From contig NC_043969.1 in the NCBI RefSeq assembly GCF_902148855.1, positions 30,385,853 to 30,449,852 of the forward strand: DNA of 64,000 nt, in the 5' to 3' direction. How positions within the stretch are numbered: position 1 is the first letter of the stretch; the number at the start of each line of letters is the position of its first letter. A program made the translations under genes and the position numbers. This DNA is from Sphaeramia orbicularis (taxonomy: Eukaryota; Chordata; Actinopteri; Kurtiformes; Apogonidae). The notes beneath the pieces are model-generated. The model was not told where the DNA came from and did not search any database. It worked only from the letters and a program-made list of their open reading frames with translations. Shown here piece after piece: positions 11,097 to 22,961 of this stretch.

Positions 11097-14000
11097 TTAT
11101 CTAGCCATCAGGTGTTTCTTAGTATTTTTCTCAGGCCTCAAAATAATAATGAAACATTTTGGGGCAAAGATACAGAACAGTAAACCATAACTAGAGGCCA
11201 GGATTGCAAAAATCTCAACAGCAACCACATATTTCCCAGGAGAGCTAACATAAGCAGGGACAAAGGCCACCCAAACAGCACAAAATATCAGCATGCTGAA
11301 AGTGATCAGTTTGGCCTCATTGAAGTTGTCAGGGAGTTTCCTGGCAAGAAAAGCCAAGAGGAGGCAGGAGCAGGCCAGCAGACCGATGTAGCCCAGAACC
11401 AGAGAGAAGCCCACCACAGAGGCCATGGCACACTTCAAAGTGACCTTTGACCCTTGGATACCCAAGTCACGATGAGGTACTGGTGGACTGATGGATAACC
11501 ATATGATGCAGATGATGATCTAGAAGATGAGAAAACACATTTGAACTGAATGTTTTAAATGAAACGGCATACAGTACACAAAATTGAACAACCTAAATTA
11601 TTTTCATCATTTCCTCAACAAATGGTTCTCACCTGTACACTGGTGAACAGGCAGACACTTCCTCTCTGTAGACCTGGACCAAACCACTTCATCAAAGCTG
11701 CAGCACCAGGACGAGCTGAGCGGAAAGCTGCCAGAACCACCATGGTCTTCACCAGAAGACAGGAAACAGAAAGTACAAAGCTGATCCCAAAGGCTGCCTG
11801 CTGGAACCGACAAGACCAGACTGATGGACGACCAATGAACACCAGAGAACACAGGAAGCAGAGCTTCAGCGACAGAAGAAGAAGGAAACTCAGCTCTGAG
11901 TTGTTGGCTCGAACCTAAAGGTGAATGAGATTTACAGAAGTGACACTATTTTAATGCAACTTTTCAGTATTTGGTCATGACAAACAAATCAAGTATGAAA
12001 TTTAATATCCAATCTCACCATAGGTGTTCGACGGTTGTACAGAAAAACCACAAACACAACTGTTGTCACTATGACACCAGACACAGCAACTGTAGTCAGA
12101 GTAATGCCCAGTGTTTCATTAAAGGAAAGAAAGTCTGTTTTGCGACGTATACAGACAGTTTGTTCAGTATTGGACCAAAACTCAGATGGACAACGCTGAC
12201 AGTGGAGGGAACCTGGGAGAAGAAAAAGAAGTCTGACAAGGATGATGAACAAAAATATATATATATTTTCAGTTGCAAATATGATTTCCTTTTTAATTTC
12301 CTCACCCGTTATATTACTAATTTTTCCTTCTCCACATGGAATACAGTCAAAGCAGCAAACAGGTTCTCCTTTCCTGTTGGCCTTTCGGGTACCTGGGGGA
12401 CAGCTCTTACTGCACACTGAGACAGGAACCTGGAAATTATGTGAAATTATAATTTGAATGACATCATTTGGTGAACACAGTGGGTAGTTTGCAAGCCTGT
12501 TTCAGTCTGAATACCTCATTGGATCCTGTGTTCCACTGAATAACTGATTCATTTAATTGGACATCAAACTCATCCACTTGACCAACCACTACAAGTTTAA
12601 GTGAACCTTCAGGGGTTTTCTGCCAGTTGACAAGGTCATACTTTGGTGGAATATCAGCCCCTTGGAAATAAAACCTCTCTCCATGTGGTGTGGAGATATT
12701 CACTTTATTAAAGTGCTGTAAAAGCTAAAAGGACAATTTCTCATTATTAATTGATTTAATTTAATAAACTGTAGGACTTCTCCATCAAGTAAATGTATGG
12801 GGGGGGGGGGGGGGTTCCTAGGAGACAAAGTTATTTTATTCTACCTCTCTGGGTTTGATGTGTTTTGCAGAGGAGCAGGTGGAGCTGTTGTTCATAGGAC
12901 TGTCTCTGTTTGGGCAGGAGAGAAGGCTGTGAAGGGCGTGAGCTGCTGCATAAACAGCAAGATACACATTATATGTTTCTCTCAACTGAGATGTGTCAGT
13001 AAAGACATTCTGCACCTCCTCCAGGGACTCTGTTCCATTACAGGGTGGAAGGGAAGATTTTTTAATAGACTTATTAACAGGAGATGAAGTAGAGGCATTT
13101 GATGGAGAAGAGGAATACGATGAGAGAGGTGCTTTTTGAGAGTGTGTAGCTTCAGGACTACATCCAAACTCTCTTTCCCATAACTCTCTTATAAACACAT
13201 CACCTGGACGATCATATGGGTTTAAATTTCTGAGATAATTTTCAAATCCAGGGATTGTTGAACTGCGTATGGCCACACCAACAACACCACTTGAAAACTT
13301 AGAGACGGCAAGATTTTGCATAAGTTCATCACTGGTGCTCCAGGCCTCACTGGCCAGAAACTGTCTGTCAGTCACCTGTAATGAGAGGACACTAACGTAC
13401 ATTACATGTAACACAGTTGGCATTTTCTTTGTATAACAATAAATGCTATTAGGTAAACAGATGTCAAGTATTCACTTACGTTTCTGTCAGCTAGTGCAAG
13501 AAATATTTGTCTTACATCTGTATACCAGCAAAAAATCAGAATCACCCTTGCAGTTGAAGCTTGAATTGTAATTGCTGATTTTTCAGCATCATGCATGATT
13601 GTTTCCCGACTGACAGTCTGAATAAATTCTAAACAGACCCCTTTCCCCTTAATGTCCTCTTGAAACACCTGAAATGTTTAACTCACAATGTTAAATCTAA
13701 AAAGTGCATCAACATATTTCAAACTGATGTCAAACAGAAACTTTAAATGTAAAGTATGCATATACACCTGCAAAGCCAAACGACCATAATCATTGTTTAC
13801 TATCACTGCTCCGACCCAGGCCCATTTGAAGCGTATAGCCAGCTGTGCAATGGCTCGAGCTTGGTAAACATCACTAGGGATAGTTCTGAAAAAATTTGGA
13901 AACTTCTGCCTATCACTGAGACAAGGGCAACTCGCCAAGTAGCTTACCTGAAATGAAATAAAAATATGTAAAACCACATACACAAACATTTAAAAAAAAA

Positions 14001-15030
14001 AAAACTGTTTGATTATGTGCTTTTTTATAAACGATGTAATAAAACTTACGAGTGGGACAGAAAGTGGTCCTAATGTCCTGGACAATATTATTCCTGTTGT
14101 TGATGAAGTAGCACCAATGAGCAAAGGAACAGTCTGATGACCTGATAATCACAATATAAGTACATGAAAACATTAATGATTTCCACACACTGTAACCATG
14201 ATTAATTTTTGGCATATTCAGTTCACATTTTGTCACATCCTGTCATACCTGAGTTTCCCTCATTTTGTCCATTATCTGCAGACTGAGGATTAGAAACAGC
14301 AGAGTTGCAGCTGTGTGCGTCTCCTCCAACTAATGACAGAGCTGCCTTCAGAACCCAAGGGTATCGCCCACAGCTGTCCAGTATACGGTAACCCAGCTTC
14401 ACTCCTTGCAGCAGGGTTTTGTTATGATTTATCTCCTCCACAGCAAATGCCATAGCATACATTGATTTTAATAATTTTACCTCAAAACTGAGGGAGATGG
14501 TGGAGAAAGCAAATAGGAGTGGCGTAAATTAAAGTCAACCATTTACAGATTAGTTATAATACTAACATAAATGTAGAAAAACAGATAAAAAAAGAAAAAT
14601 ATAAAGACAAAAATTACAGAAAAGCTCAGTATTATTTTATTTCATGTATTAATGGACATCATATTATGCAAATATGTAGCAATAAACCAACAGAATAAGC
14701 AAATATATACAAATAAGGATAAAATAAGTCTTTTACTAACAGACATATAATTCTAAATGTTGTAATTCAGTCTTACCTATTGCAAGGTTTGTAATATGGC
14801 TTCTTAGTGAAGTCCTGCTCTGGATATGAAGGCATGTAATAGAGATTAAAAAGACCCCCAATGATCACATCACCATCCTGAAAGAGGCTCCTGCTGTTAT
14901 GTTTTTCCCATAGAGAGCACAGTGTTCCCTGAGCCCCCTCCAGTCCTATCTGTCTGCTCAGTACAGTGAGAAGCAGCAGAGGGAAGGATGAGTAGGACCA
15001 TGGAGTCAAATGCCACATAAACCAAAACAT
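11097..15030 (-). CDS. OlfC (V2R-like) class C olfactory receptor, gene 2, 11 exons, intact
   Basis: Same family and exon plan as gene 1. Exons 5'-3': 15030-14777, 14487-14249, 14141-14050, 13947-13768, 13668-13480, 13375-12845, 12724-12515, 12429-12306, 12212-12019, 11914-11633, 11519-11097. The total is 2718 nt, 905 residues, with GT-AG junctions and an open frame. Domains: signal peptide, Venus-flytrap domain, NCD3G linker, seven helices, KKHLMAR tail. The exon 6 ligand-domain loop (Ser/Pro-rich, about residues 370-390) is six codons longer than in gene 1. The intron after exon 8 is 93 nt, a multiple of three with no stop. Family-C contacts Ser (GATSS), Asp (TIPSD) and Tyr (NDYG) are present. 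It is most like gene 1. A run of about 16 G sits in intron 6 near 12799-12814. Confidence 0.93.
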
Positions 15031-15700
15031 GGATGTAGCTGGTCTGGACATTAAAATGACAGTTTCTTGTATGTTAACAGTCCAAATATGAAGCAAAAAA
15101 CAAGAGTTGAATAAGTATTTCAAAACAGGAAAAATGTTCAACTCCTAACAAACAACATTAAAAGGTTTGTCAAAGATAAATCCCTATAAACACGTCACAT
15201 GTCACATAAAATACAGCGTCTCATCATCCACCTACAGGAAGAAAGGGTACACAAACTCATTTCATCTTGTTAAAATTCTCCAGTCATAAGGTCAATATGG
15301 ATATGTGTTGTATATATCTCTATATGTGAGTTTGTCATGTAGAGACAGAGCTGCAGAAAGTAATAAATGGATGTAGCGGGTCTGGACGCTAAACCTGGAA
15401 GTAACTGTTAAAAACAAACCAGATATAAAATTGGAGTGCATTAAATTCAGTGAAAATAAAAGAAATAACCTAACATCAACATCAGACCTCTCACACCACA
15501 CCTGACAATGAAGCACATCAAATACAGAAAAAAGGTTCAAACCTCACGCAACATTAGACATTTTGCTAAACAAAAAGTTGGTAAAAAGAAAAACTATCAT
15601 CTCCAAATCAAACATAGCATCTCATCAACTACCCTGCAGAAGGAAAAGACACATGAGCAAAAATAAGTTTCATTTTTTCAAAATATTCCTATCAGGAAGG
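15031..15700 (-). other. 5' flank of gene 2, with an internal tandem duplication
   Basis: The leader/intron region upstream of exon 1 seems to occur twice. 15031-15300 and 15360-15690 both run from a GATGTAGC(T/G)GGTCTGGAC block through a CATCTCATCA block to a TTTCAT block. Other receptor genes have this region once. The outer copy holds only the edge of exon 1, so it is not a second start. Confidence 0.4.
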
Positions 15701-15753
15701 TAACTCTCTGACTACACCATTCACTCCACCCAAGACGGGAGCAAATCTGAGAA

Positions 15754-15764
15754 TTTATAAAAGG
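15754..15764 (-). promoter_or_regulatory. TATA box of OlfC gene 2
   Basis: CCTTTTATAAA on the minus strand, upstream of both copies of the duplicated leader. A CCTCTCTAGAGTGA block and ATGTAAACAA lie just upstream (about 15816-15845). Confidence 0.5.
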
Positions 15765-16089
15765 CTTTAAACCTTTGGTATAGTAGGAAAACAGATGACA
15801 CAAGCCAAAATGATTCCTCTCTAGAGTGATCACATGTAAACAATTTGCATGTATGTGCATGTATGCATGTTGTGTCGTTTCTCCCTATAGATGTACATAC
15901 ATGATGTCATTCAGATGAAGCCAAAGTGTCCCAGAGGTATCAAGAATACCAAAGGTTTTAGATGCTGCATAACTCCATTTATCATTACTAAAATAACATT
16001 TAGGTATCCATCTAAGATGTTAACCACAAATATTGAATCCAGCGTCAACACTGAGACCAGAAGGAATTTAACTGTACTGTCATACAAAT

Positions 16090-16397
16090 AAAATACAGAG
16101 AGGAAGAGCCTCCGAAGATTCAGCTGGAGGAGAAACAAAGATACTAGAACTCATCTTTGTGTGTGTACGTGAGGTTGTGGTGGAGAGTGACGGAGCCGCA
16201 GTGAGGGACAGCGCTGCTCTGTCACAAGGCCAAGCTGATATTCCACTATGAACATCACCTACCACCTCCCACATCAAACTGTGGAGGCGGTAAGCAGCTC
16301 CTTCAGCCTCAGAGCAGGAAGGAGCTTAACTGCAGGTCATTTCTGGGTGGTCTGTACCCCCCCTCCTCATAAAGACCCAGACCCCGTTAAAGAGGCC
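16090..16397. other. GC-richer block of unknown nature
   Basis: Composition differs from the surroundings. It contains a tract of six C and CAG/CTG-rich words, with no stable reading frame. It could be the end of an unrecognised retroelement. No family assigned. Confidence 0.25.
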
Positions 16398-16565
<168 letters not shown>

Positions 16566-16601
16566 ATTCTTCTGCTTTTGCAAAAAATAAGAAAAATAAA
16601 T

Positions 16602-16628
16602 TAAGAAGAAGAAGAAGAAAAATAAATA

Positions 16629-16678
<50 letters not shown>

Positions 16679-16703
16679 TAACAAGAATAATAATAATAAT
16701 AAG
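16602..16703. repeat. (GAA)n and (TAA)n microsatellite
   Basis: Short GAA run, ATAA run, then an AAT/TAA array with a few interruptions. Confidence 0.95.
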
Positions 16704-17997
16704 TCAACTCCCATTCTTAGTGTAGGAACAGTTTAATTGTGGGCCATGCCATTTTTAACCATGGTGGCGCTAAAAGCAACTGAGAACCAACTTTAAATTG
16801 TTTATTCTCCAGTGTCAAAGTCAAGTGACAGGGATTGTCTGATAAATTCAACCCTGCCTGTCATAATACTGACATGCACTGGCAAATGTAAATAGCCAGC
16901 AGATGTCTAGCTTGTTGAAAGCATATTATTTTACATCCTGATTTAAGTGTTTTATTTGTTTATGGATATAAGCTTACATCTTTGTAAGTTCAATAACTTA
17001 ACATTGTTCCACTGAAGCTGGTACAGTTTACGTTAATTTTAGCTACCTTCTAAGCAAGATAAGCTTAGTCTCTATTTAAACCAAACTTATTACATTTTTT
17101 TGATGTAAAATTGATTATAATTTTCCAAGGAGATAAATTGTCTTTGTTTCTATTCTCATTTTATCATGAATAAATTGTGCTGTAGAAGTACAATCAGTGA
17201 CAGTGTTGTGCAAGTTTACACTTCACATGAACCAGTTCAAAGTTCAGTTCATACAGAATAAAATCAATTAATTCACGTTCATAGGTCACCATTTCAATTG
17301 AGAACTAGTTAACATTCAGTTCATTTAGCATTTTTTTAAGTGAAGAAAAACAGAGTATTTCTGTGCTCATTGTTCCAACAGTGGCAGCTGGTGAAATTAT
17401 TTTTTTGGTGAAGCAAAAGTATCCAAGTCAGTTTTCAGCAGCACTATAACCACCTATCACCACTAGGATACACCAAAGTACATGCATCACTATTTTAAAT
17501 TATTAATTTATATTAGAATAAAAATTCACAGTATGTGTTTTCAGTCATGTATTTTGTATATGTAAATTTCACCCATCTACCCTTCAAACATGCACATTTT
17601 TGTATGACTCTAATGTTAAAGTCAGGCATTTGTGGCACCCAAGACCTTTGACCACAAAATGGTATTAATGTTCGACCACAAAACCTTTTTCATGTTATTA
17701 ATGTTCAGAGTTGGGCAAGATACCTTAAATTAGCAACTTAGTTACAGTTACTTCTTTCAAAAGTAACTCAGTTACTTTAAGTTACTCGTCACTTTCAAGG
17801 TAGTTAACTAGTTACTAGGGAAAGTAACTTTTTTTTTTTTACTCTAAATTCTCTAATTAATGTGTTGCCTCCCTAACTGGATAGCCAGGGAGGCTGCCAG
17901 TCCTCTAGCTTGCTTTCATGTAAGTCCTATCCTACCACAAGTGCAATGTGCCACCTAACGACAAGAACATGCAATGGCAGTTTAAAAACAGTGGACT

Positions 17998-19750
17998 CTA
18001 TGGAAGCAAATCTGTGTCATCAGAGATTGAAAGGTTGTATTTTGCAATAATTTAGGTTGAAAGGTTGAATTTTGCAGTACTTTAGGTTGAAAGGTTGTAT
18101 TTTGCAGTAATTTAGGTTGAAAGGTTGTATTTTGCAATAATTTAGGTTGTAAGGTTGTATTTTGCAATAATTTAGGTTGAAAGGTTGTATTTTGCAGTAA
18201 TTTAGGTTGAAAGGTTGTATTTTGCAATTTATTTATTTATTTTTTTGAATGGTTGTATTTCTACACATAGAGTTTCATATTCTGAATTCAATTATTCAAA
18301 AAAACATTTTTTAATTCAATATTCTTCATTATAATGTGTTTCAAATTCAATCTAAAAAAATTCGATATGACATCTTGACCAGGCAAAACCAATGGAGTAC
18401 GGAGCCACTCGATCTAACTTTCACCCAATCATACGTCGCGCTGAAGATCACATGATGCTCACTTAGCAGCACAGGACGGGACTCCTGTGAAAAGAAAACA
18501 CATGCTCTTGTTTCATCGCCGTGCACATTCTTGGACCTCTTCCCGGTTGCGCTGCCTCTTCATGATGGGGAACAGCAAGGCGGGGTCTGGTACTGGAGAC
18601 GGTCTCCCAGAAGCAACTGCTGCTCTTGTGTTTACAGTTCTATCTTGCAATCCACATGCGAAAGACACAAATATTCACTCTGTGGCATATGTCCTAAACA
18701 TAAATATGTGGGTTTCTATTGGACATACATAGAAACACAATGGAAGAATAGTCTGTGAACAGAGAATTAGTGAGGTCAGCAGAGCGGTATTGTTATTCAA
18801 GTTCATGTGAGGCATAAGAAAACACAGACAAAATGAACTTTATGCATTTTCAAATGGGTTTATTCACAGTGAAGTCAAAAATAATTAGGCTCAAATACAA
18901 AATGCTTTCAAAACTTTACAAAAGGGAAGAAAAATCCAGGTGCTGTTGCTGTGAATCTGCCTCCTTGTCCACGGACAACAACTGTAAAGAACACAACAAG
19001 AAACCATGGTTTAATCGGACATGTTCTCCCCAGTGTGGACAATAACCCTGTCTACTGGAACTGGGTTCAGTTAACTACTCGGTTCAGTTCTGACTTTTAT
19101 GAAACCACCGAGAAACAGCGTTGGAGACAACACGGAAATGTTACTATCAGCTTGTTGTTAGCATACCAGTAGCTAGCGCTTTAACATCCGTAACATTTGT
19201 ACTTCACTTTCATCTCTAAAGTCGACTTTTTGTGAGCCATTTACCATGTGTTTTAGAAACAAAACTTACCAGGATCGTCTACCGCTGTTTGAACTACAGA
19301 CTCGCCCACAGTCGAAAGCCTCCAGTCCATGTCTGCTGTGTCCCAGTTCAGTGCACCTGTAGTTGGACTCACTGGTCCCCTAAAATTTTTTTGAATTGAA
19401 TTCAGAATATGAAACTCTATGTGGAAAAATACAACCATTCAAAAAAAAAAAAAAAAAAAAATGCAAAATACAACCTTTCAACCTAAATTACTGCAAAATA
19501 CAACCTTTCAACCTAAATTACTGCAAAATACAACCTTTCAACCTAAATTATTGCAAAATACAACCTTTCAACCTAAATTATTGCAAAATACAACCTTTCA
19601 ACCTAAATTACTGCAAAATACAACCTTTCAACCTAAATTACTGCAAAATACAACCTTTCAACCTAAAGTACTGCAAAATTCAACCTTTCAACCTAAATTA
19701 TTGCAAAATACAACCTTTCAATCTCTGATGACACAGATTTGCTTCCATAG
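17998..19750. mobile_element. TIR element whose inverted ends are 30-bp tandem repeats
   Basis: The ends are long inverted repeats: CTATGGAAGCAAATCTGTG at the left and its complement at the right. These lead into arrays of a 30-bp unit (GAAAGGTTGTATTTTGCAAT followed by AATTTAGGTT), about 6-7 copies on the left (18028-18227) and 8-9 inverted on the right (19462-19720). The next segments (TTTGAATGGTTGTATTT and GAGTTTCATATTCTGAATTC) are inverted too. The middle, 18330-19390, is non-repetitive with no recognised protein. No clear target duplication, so family unknown. Confidence 0.8.
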
Positions 19751-19766
19751 ATTATACATTTGACTT

Positions 19767-20166
19767 TTTTTTTGTTTGTTTGTTTGTTTTATTTGCTTTA
19801 GAATTTATGCTGTTTCTCAAATTGTCCACATAATTGGAAAAAAGGCCTTTGAAAACAGTGATGTTTGGACGTTGGTGTGCAAATTTGGAGTAATGAATGT
19901 GAAATTTGGCAAAAATAATCAAAAGGTCGATAATATCTTTTTTCTGGAGTTATTTTATCAATGTGTGATAGGCCAAACAAAATGTGTTGAAAGTTCAATT
20001 TACACAAAGAGTCAATTTTTGTGTTTATAAAATTATTGAAATCAGTCCAAAATATATGTGTGTAGGTGCAATCCCAAAATAAATGACATACTGTTTCCTC
20101 TGCGTTGCTGCGAAAAGAACGAAGAGTATCAATATCTCTTTTATATTTAATCATATAGGTCTTCAC
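19767..20166 (-). mobile_element. 5'-truncated LINE, C-terminal zf-RVT remnant
   Basis: Minus-strand frame with AEETVCHLFWDCTYTHIFW, the Cys/His-containing motif at the C-terminus of L1/Tx1-type LINE polymerases. It ends in an A-rich (CAAA)n tail, seen as TTTGTTTGTTTG on the plus strand at about 19767-19790. Only about 120 codons remain. Confidence 0.7.
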
Positions 20167-20422
20167 CGGATGCCGCCATGATTGTTTTCATTCATTCACT
20201 CTTACGTCGCTGCGTCACGTGCGCTTCACGTCCACCACGGAAACTGTAGTCCTGAGTTATGCAGGCGAAGTAACGACTAACGAGCCTGTTTAAATCGCAG
20301 TAATGATAAACGCGTTCCTGATTTTGACAAACTAATTAGTTACAGTGTTCGTTACCACAAAATTAACGTAACTACTGTAACGCCTTACTTAATAACGCGT
20401 TAGTCCCAACACTGTTAATGTT

Positions 20423-21410
20423 GTGTTTTAGTTTTGTTTTTGCTGTGTGCCTGTACTGTTTGACAGTGGTGTGGCTTCTGGTGCTGTGCCCGTTTTCGCC
20501 AGAGGGTGGCAGTGGTGGCGTATGACAAGAGGATGACTCCCAGGCTCTGAGCGGAAACAGTTCAGTTAGCATAAGCTGTGTATAGTCAGTCAAGTGAAGC
20601 AGCTGCACAAAAACTGTCCCTTCTGTGTTTACAGGTGGGTTAAGAGCAAAAACATTGTATAGATAATTTTATAATAAGTTAATGTGAGCGTAGGACAGTG
20701 TTTTATTTTTTTAGGATTTCATTCTGAGCTTGTTCTGTTTGTTTGAAATATACCTAACTGGCGCTAGCTTAGGTGCTAGGTATCGTTAGTTTCTGTGCGT
20801 GGATGGCGTTGTGTGTTAGTTTTGAAATATTAATACTGAAATATTAATATTGTTGTAGGGTGCAAGATGTGCATTTTTAGGGTCATATGTAGAATTCATT
20901 GTTTTCATGTAATTAATTTGTATTTCTGTTATGCTGGTTTTTATACATGTATGTAACAGTACTGATTGTGTCAAATGTGTATCTACTAAAATATTAGCCT
21001 TAGTACCCAAGACTCTCCTATCTCTTGTATTGAATTGGAGGGGGGTTCCACTGCACGCAAACGCACCATTTTTAACAAGTGTCTATGGAGTTCTCAAGCG
21101 GTGCCCCAAACAGTAAAAACATGACTTGAAAACATGTTTAAACTACGCTTGTATGCAAATTATACATGGTGCTCACAGGCTGTATCATGTATTGCTCGTT
21201 TCTTTAAATATTAATGTTTTTGTGAAACTAGGTGATACCTATCGTCTTCTTTTTCATGTGAGACAGGTGGGACGGCGCCCTCTATTGACGAGCCCTCACT
21301 GCTTTCTAAATAAACCCTATATTATTGCCCATTAGTACTATCCCTAACTTGAGCATATTACCAAGATTTCATCTGGACCTAAAACATTCAGAACCTCATA
21401 AAAAGTCTGA
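20423..21410. other. sequence between inner and outer hAT ends, nothing recognised
   Basis: No gene seen. GCGCCCTCTATTG near 21275 partly resembles a CTCF core, but too weakly to call. Confidence 0.3.
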
Positions 21411-21659
21411 ACTGGTTCAAGTTCTTTAGTTATAAATATGTTAAGTTCAGTTCTTAGAAAAATAAATGAACTAGTTCATGCACAACACAAGTACTTAGTA
21501 ACCTAGCTAGTAGGCTAGGTTAAATAGTACACCCTATTTTTTGAAATTGGTTTATGTTGTTTCTTCATTCCATAATTTCTTATTTATAGTTAGATATCTG
21601 TAGCTTCACCTGAGAGCCCAGATACTATTTTATTTAATTAAGATTTGATTTTATTCACA

Positions 21660-21912
21660 GAGACACTATGAAGAAAGGAAAGGGCACACTAAGCTCTGGC
21701 ACTTTTTTGGTGCTAAAAGAGTAAGTAGGAAATGCTACCACTAAGATTTACAGACAATTACAGTAAAAGTGTTGGTGCATTGAGGTTTTACACACTGTTC
21801 ATGTATATGAAGGACAATGGTGGCCAGCAGACAGGAGAGACACAGGAGGAAAGCTGTGAGCAGGCCACAGGGAGACAACAAGATGAGGACACTGAGCAGG
21901 CGGCACTCCACT
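21660..21912 (+). other. exon-like fragment, possibly hAT-transposase related
   Basis: A polypyrimidine-AG/GTAAGT-bounded segment at about 21661-21720 reads RHYEERKGHTKLWHFFGAKR in one frame. A second open segment at about 21808-21915 is Glu/Gln-rich. The first faintly recalls the FFGAKR-like start of some domesticated hAT proteins. I cannot confirm this; it may be chance. Confidence 0.2.
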
Positions 21913-22256
21913 GGTAATATGGACTTTTTCATTAACATTAAAATGACTGCTCAGGCTTCTGAATTTTGTTTTGAATCACTGACACTGACTAACATAGGCT
22001 ATGAAGGGTCTTACGAAAATCTTAAAATTTGATCTCAAAATAAACCTATTTCATGAAGTATGATGTAGGCTGTTTGTAAATATATTACTTTTACTAGTAA
22101 TGTGCACAGTATATACCTGGCTTTACTATGAATACTCAAAGGCAATAGTACCTCTAGTGATTTCTTGTACACTTTAAAATAAAAAATAAACTCAAATAAA
22201 TGCACAACAGAGTGGAATTTATATCTGCCAGTCAAGGTACAGGTGAAAAGGATGCC

Positions 22257-22745
22257 TGACAGTGAGCCTGTTTACATGCACACCAATACGCTGGTCATTA
22301 TCCGATTTCTGAAGTTGTCAGATTATTCAAGTGACCATGTAAACAGGATAATCTGATGGACGTGATCAGATAGCGGCAGTTATCTGATTATAAAAAATCA
22401 TATTAACATACCTGGATTTCTCCCCAATACTTCAGTGTCTTCTGCATGTATACACTTAAATCTATTTTATTTCATTCTTTTACGTCGACGCATGTGTAAG
22501 CGCAATTAAAAATCGTAGAGACCGGAAGTTAAGTACTCAAATGTGAGCGGAAGACAAAAGGAAGTTTGAGTCTACCATCGCTATGTACTTGTGTACTCTG
22601 AAAGAAATCTGATAATGCACGGGAGCATATAAACAAGGGTTTTTCAATTACTGCTGTTCATAAGTGCATGTAAATCCATTAGATCTGATTATTACAATTA
22701 GCCAATTACTCACAGTTATCAGACTTTTATGGTCACGTAACAAAG
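22257..22745. mobile_element. probable MITE (GTTTACATGCAC type)
   Basis: The left part, TGTTTACATGCACACC, and the right part, GTGCATGTAAAT, are inverted. Both are followed inward by several related TCTGATTA/CAGATTAT words, giving a partly palindromic non-coding block. The ends are not exact. Confidence 0.5.
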
Positions 22746-22961
22746 TTCAGTTACCAAAGAAAATTCATCCTGGTGCAGGAAAGACACCAAAACATGTTAA
22801 TCTAACATTGATTATTCACATTTGTTTTGTGGAGCAATGAAAGTAGCTGCTGACATGAATATAATGGTACAGGCAGAAAAAATTTAATCATTAAAGAAAA
22901 AAAAAAACTACAGTTGATTCTAATATGAAAAAAATGTGATGCCATGTCCGTATGAAAAATG

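Larger units (their letters stand above)
17706..20414. mobile_element. non-autonomous hAT element with 8-bp target duplication
   Basis: The left end CAGAGTTGGGCAAG and the right end, read inward as CAGTGTTGGGACTAACGCG, are typical hAT termini. The flanking 8 bp are TTAATGTT at both 17698-17705 and 20415-20422, a perfect target site duplication. No transposase is visible. Inside lie a second inverted-repeat element (17998-19750) and a LINE fragment (19767-20166). Confidence 0.85.
17201..21490. mobile_element. probable outer hAT-like element, interrupted by another hAT
   Basis: The left end CAGTGTTGTGCAAG and the right end, read inward as TTGTGTTGTGCATG, are inverted, and both are followed by GAACTAGTTC/GAACCAGTTC-type words. 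That resembles hAT termini. The last bases of the right end are altered and I found no clean 8-bp target duplication, so boundaries and family are tentative. No transposase seen. Confidence 0.5.

Noticed and set aside
17982-18227. Repetitive protein NTTFQPKLLQ, also at 19419-19763
   Set aside because: The 30-bp tandem repeat is a multiple of three, so it stays open by chance; it lies in transposon ends.
20500-20525. CGCCAGAGGGTGGCAG as a further CTCF site
   Set aside because: Only part of the core fits and it lies in transposon-rich DNA.
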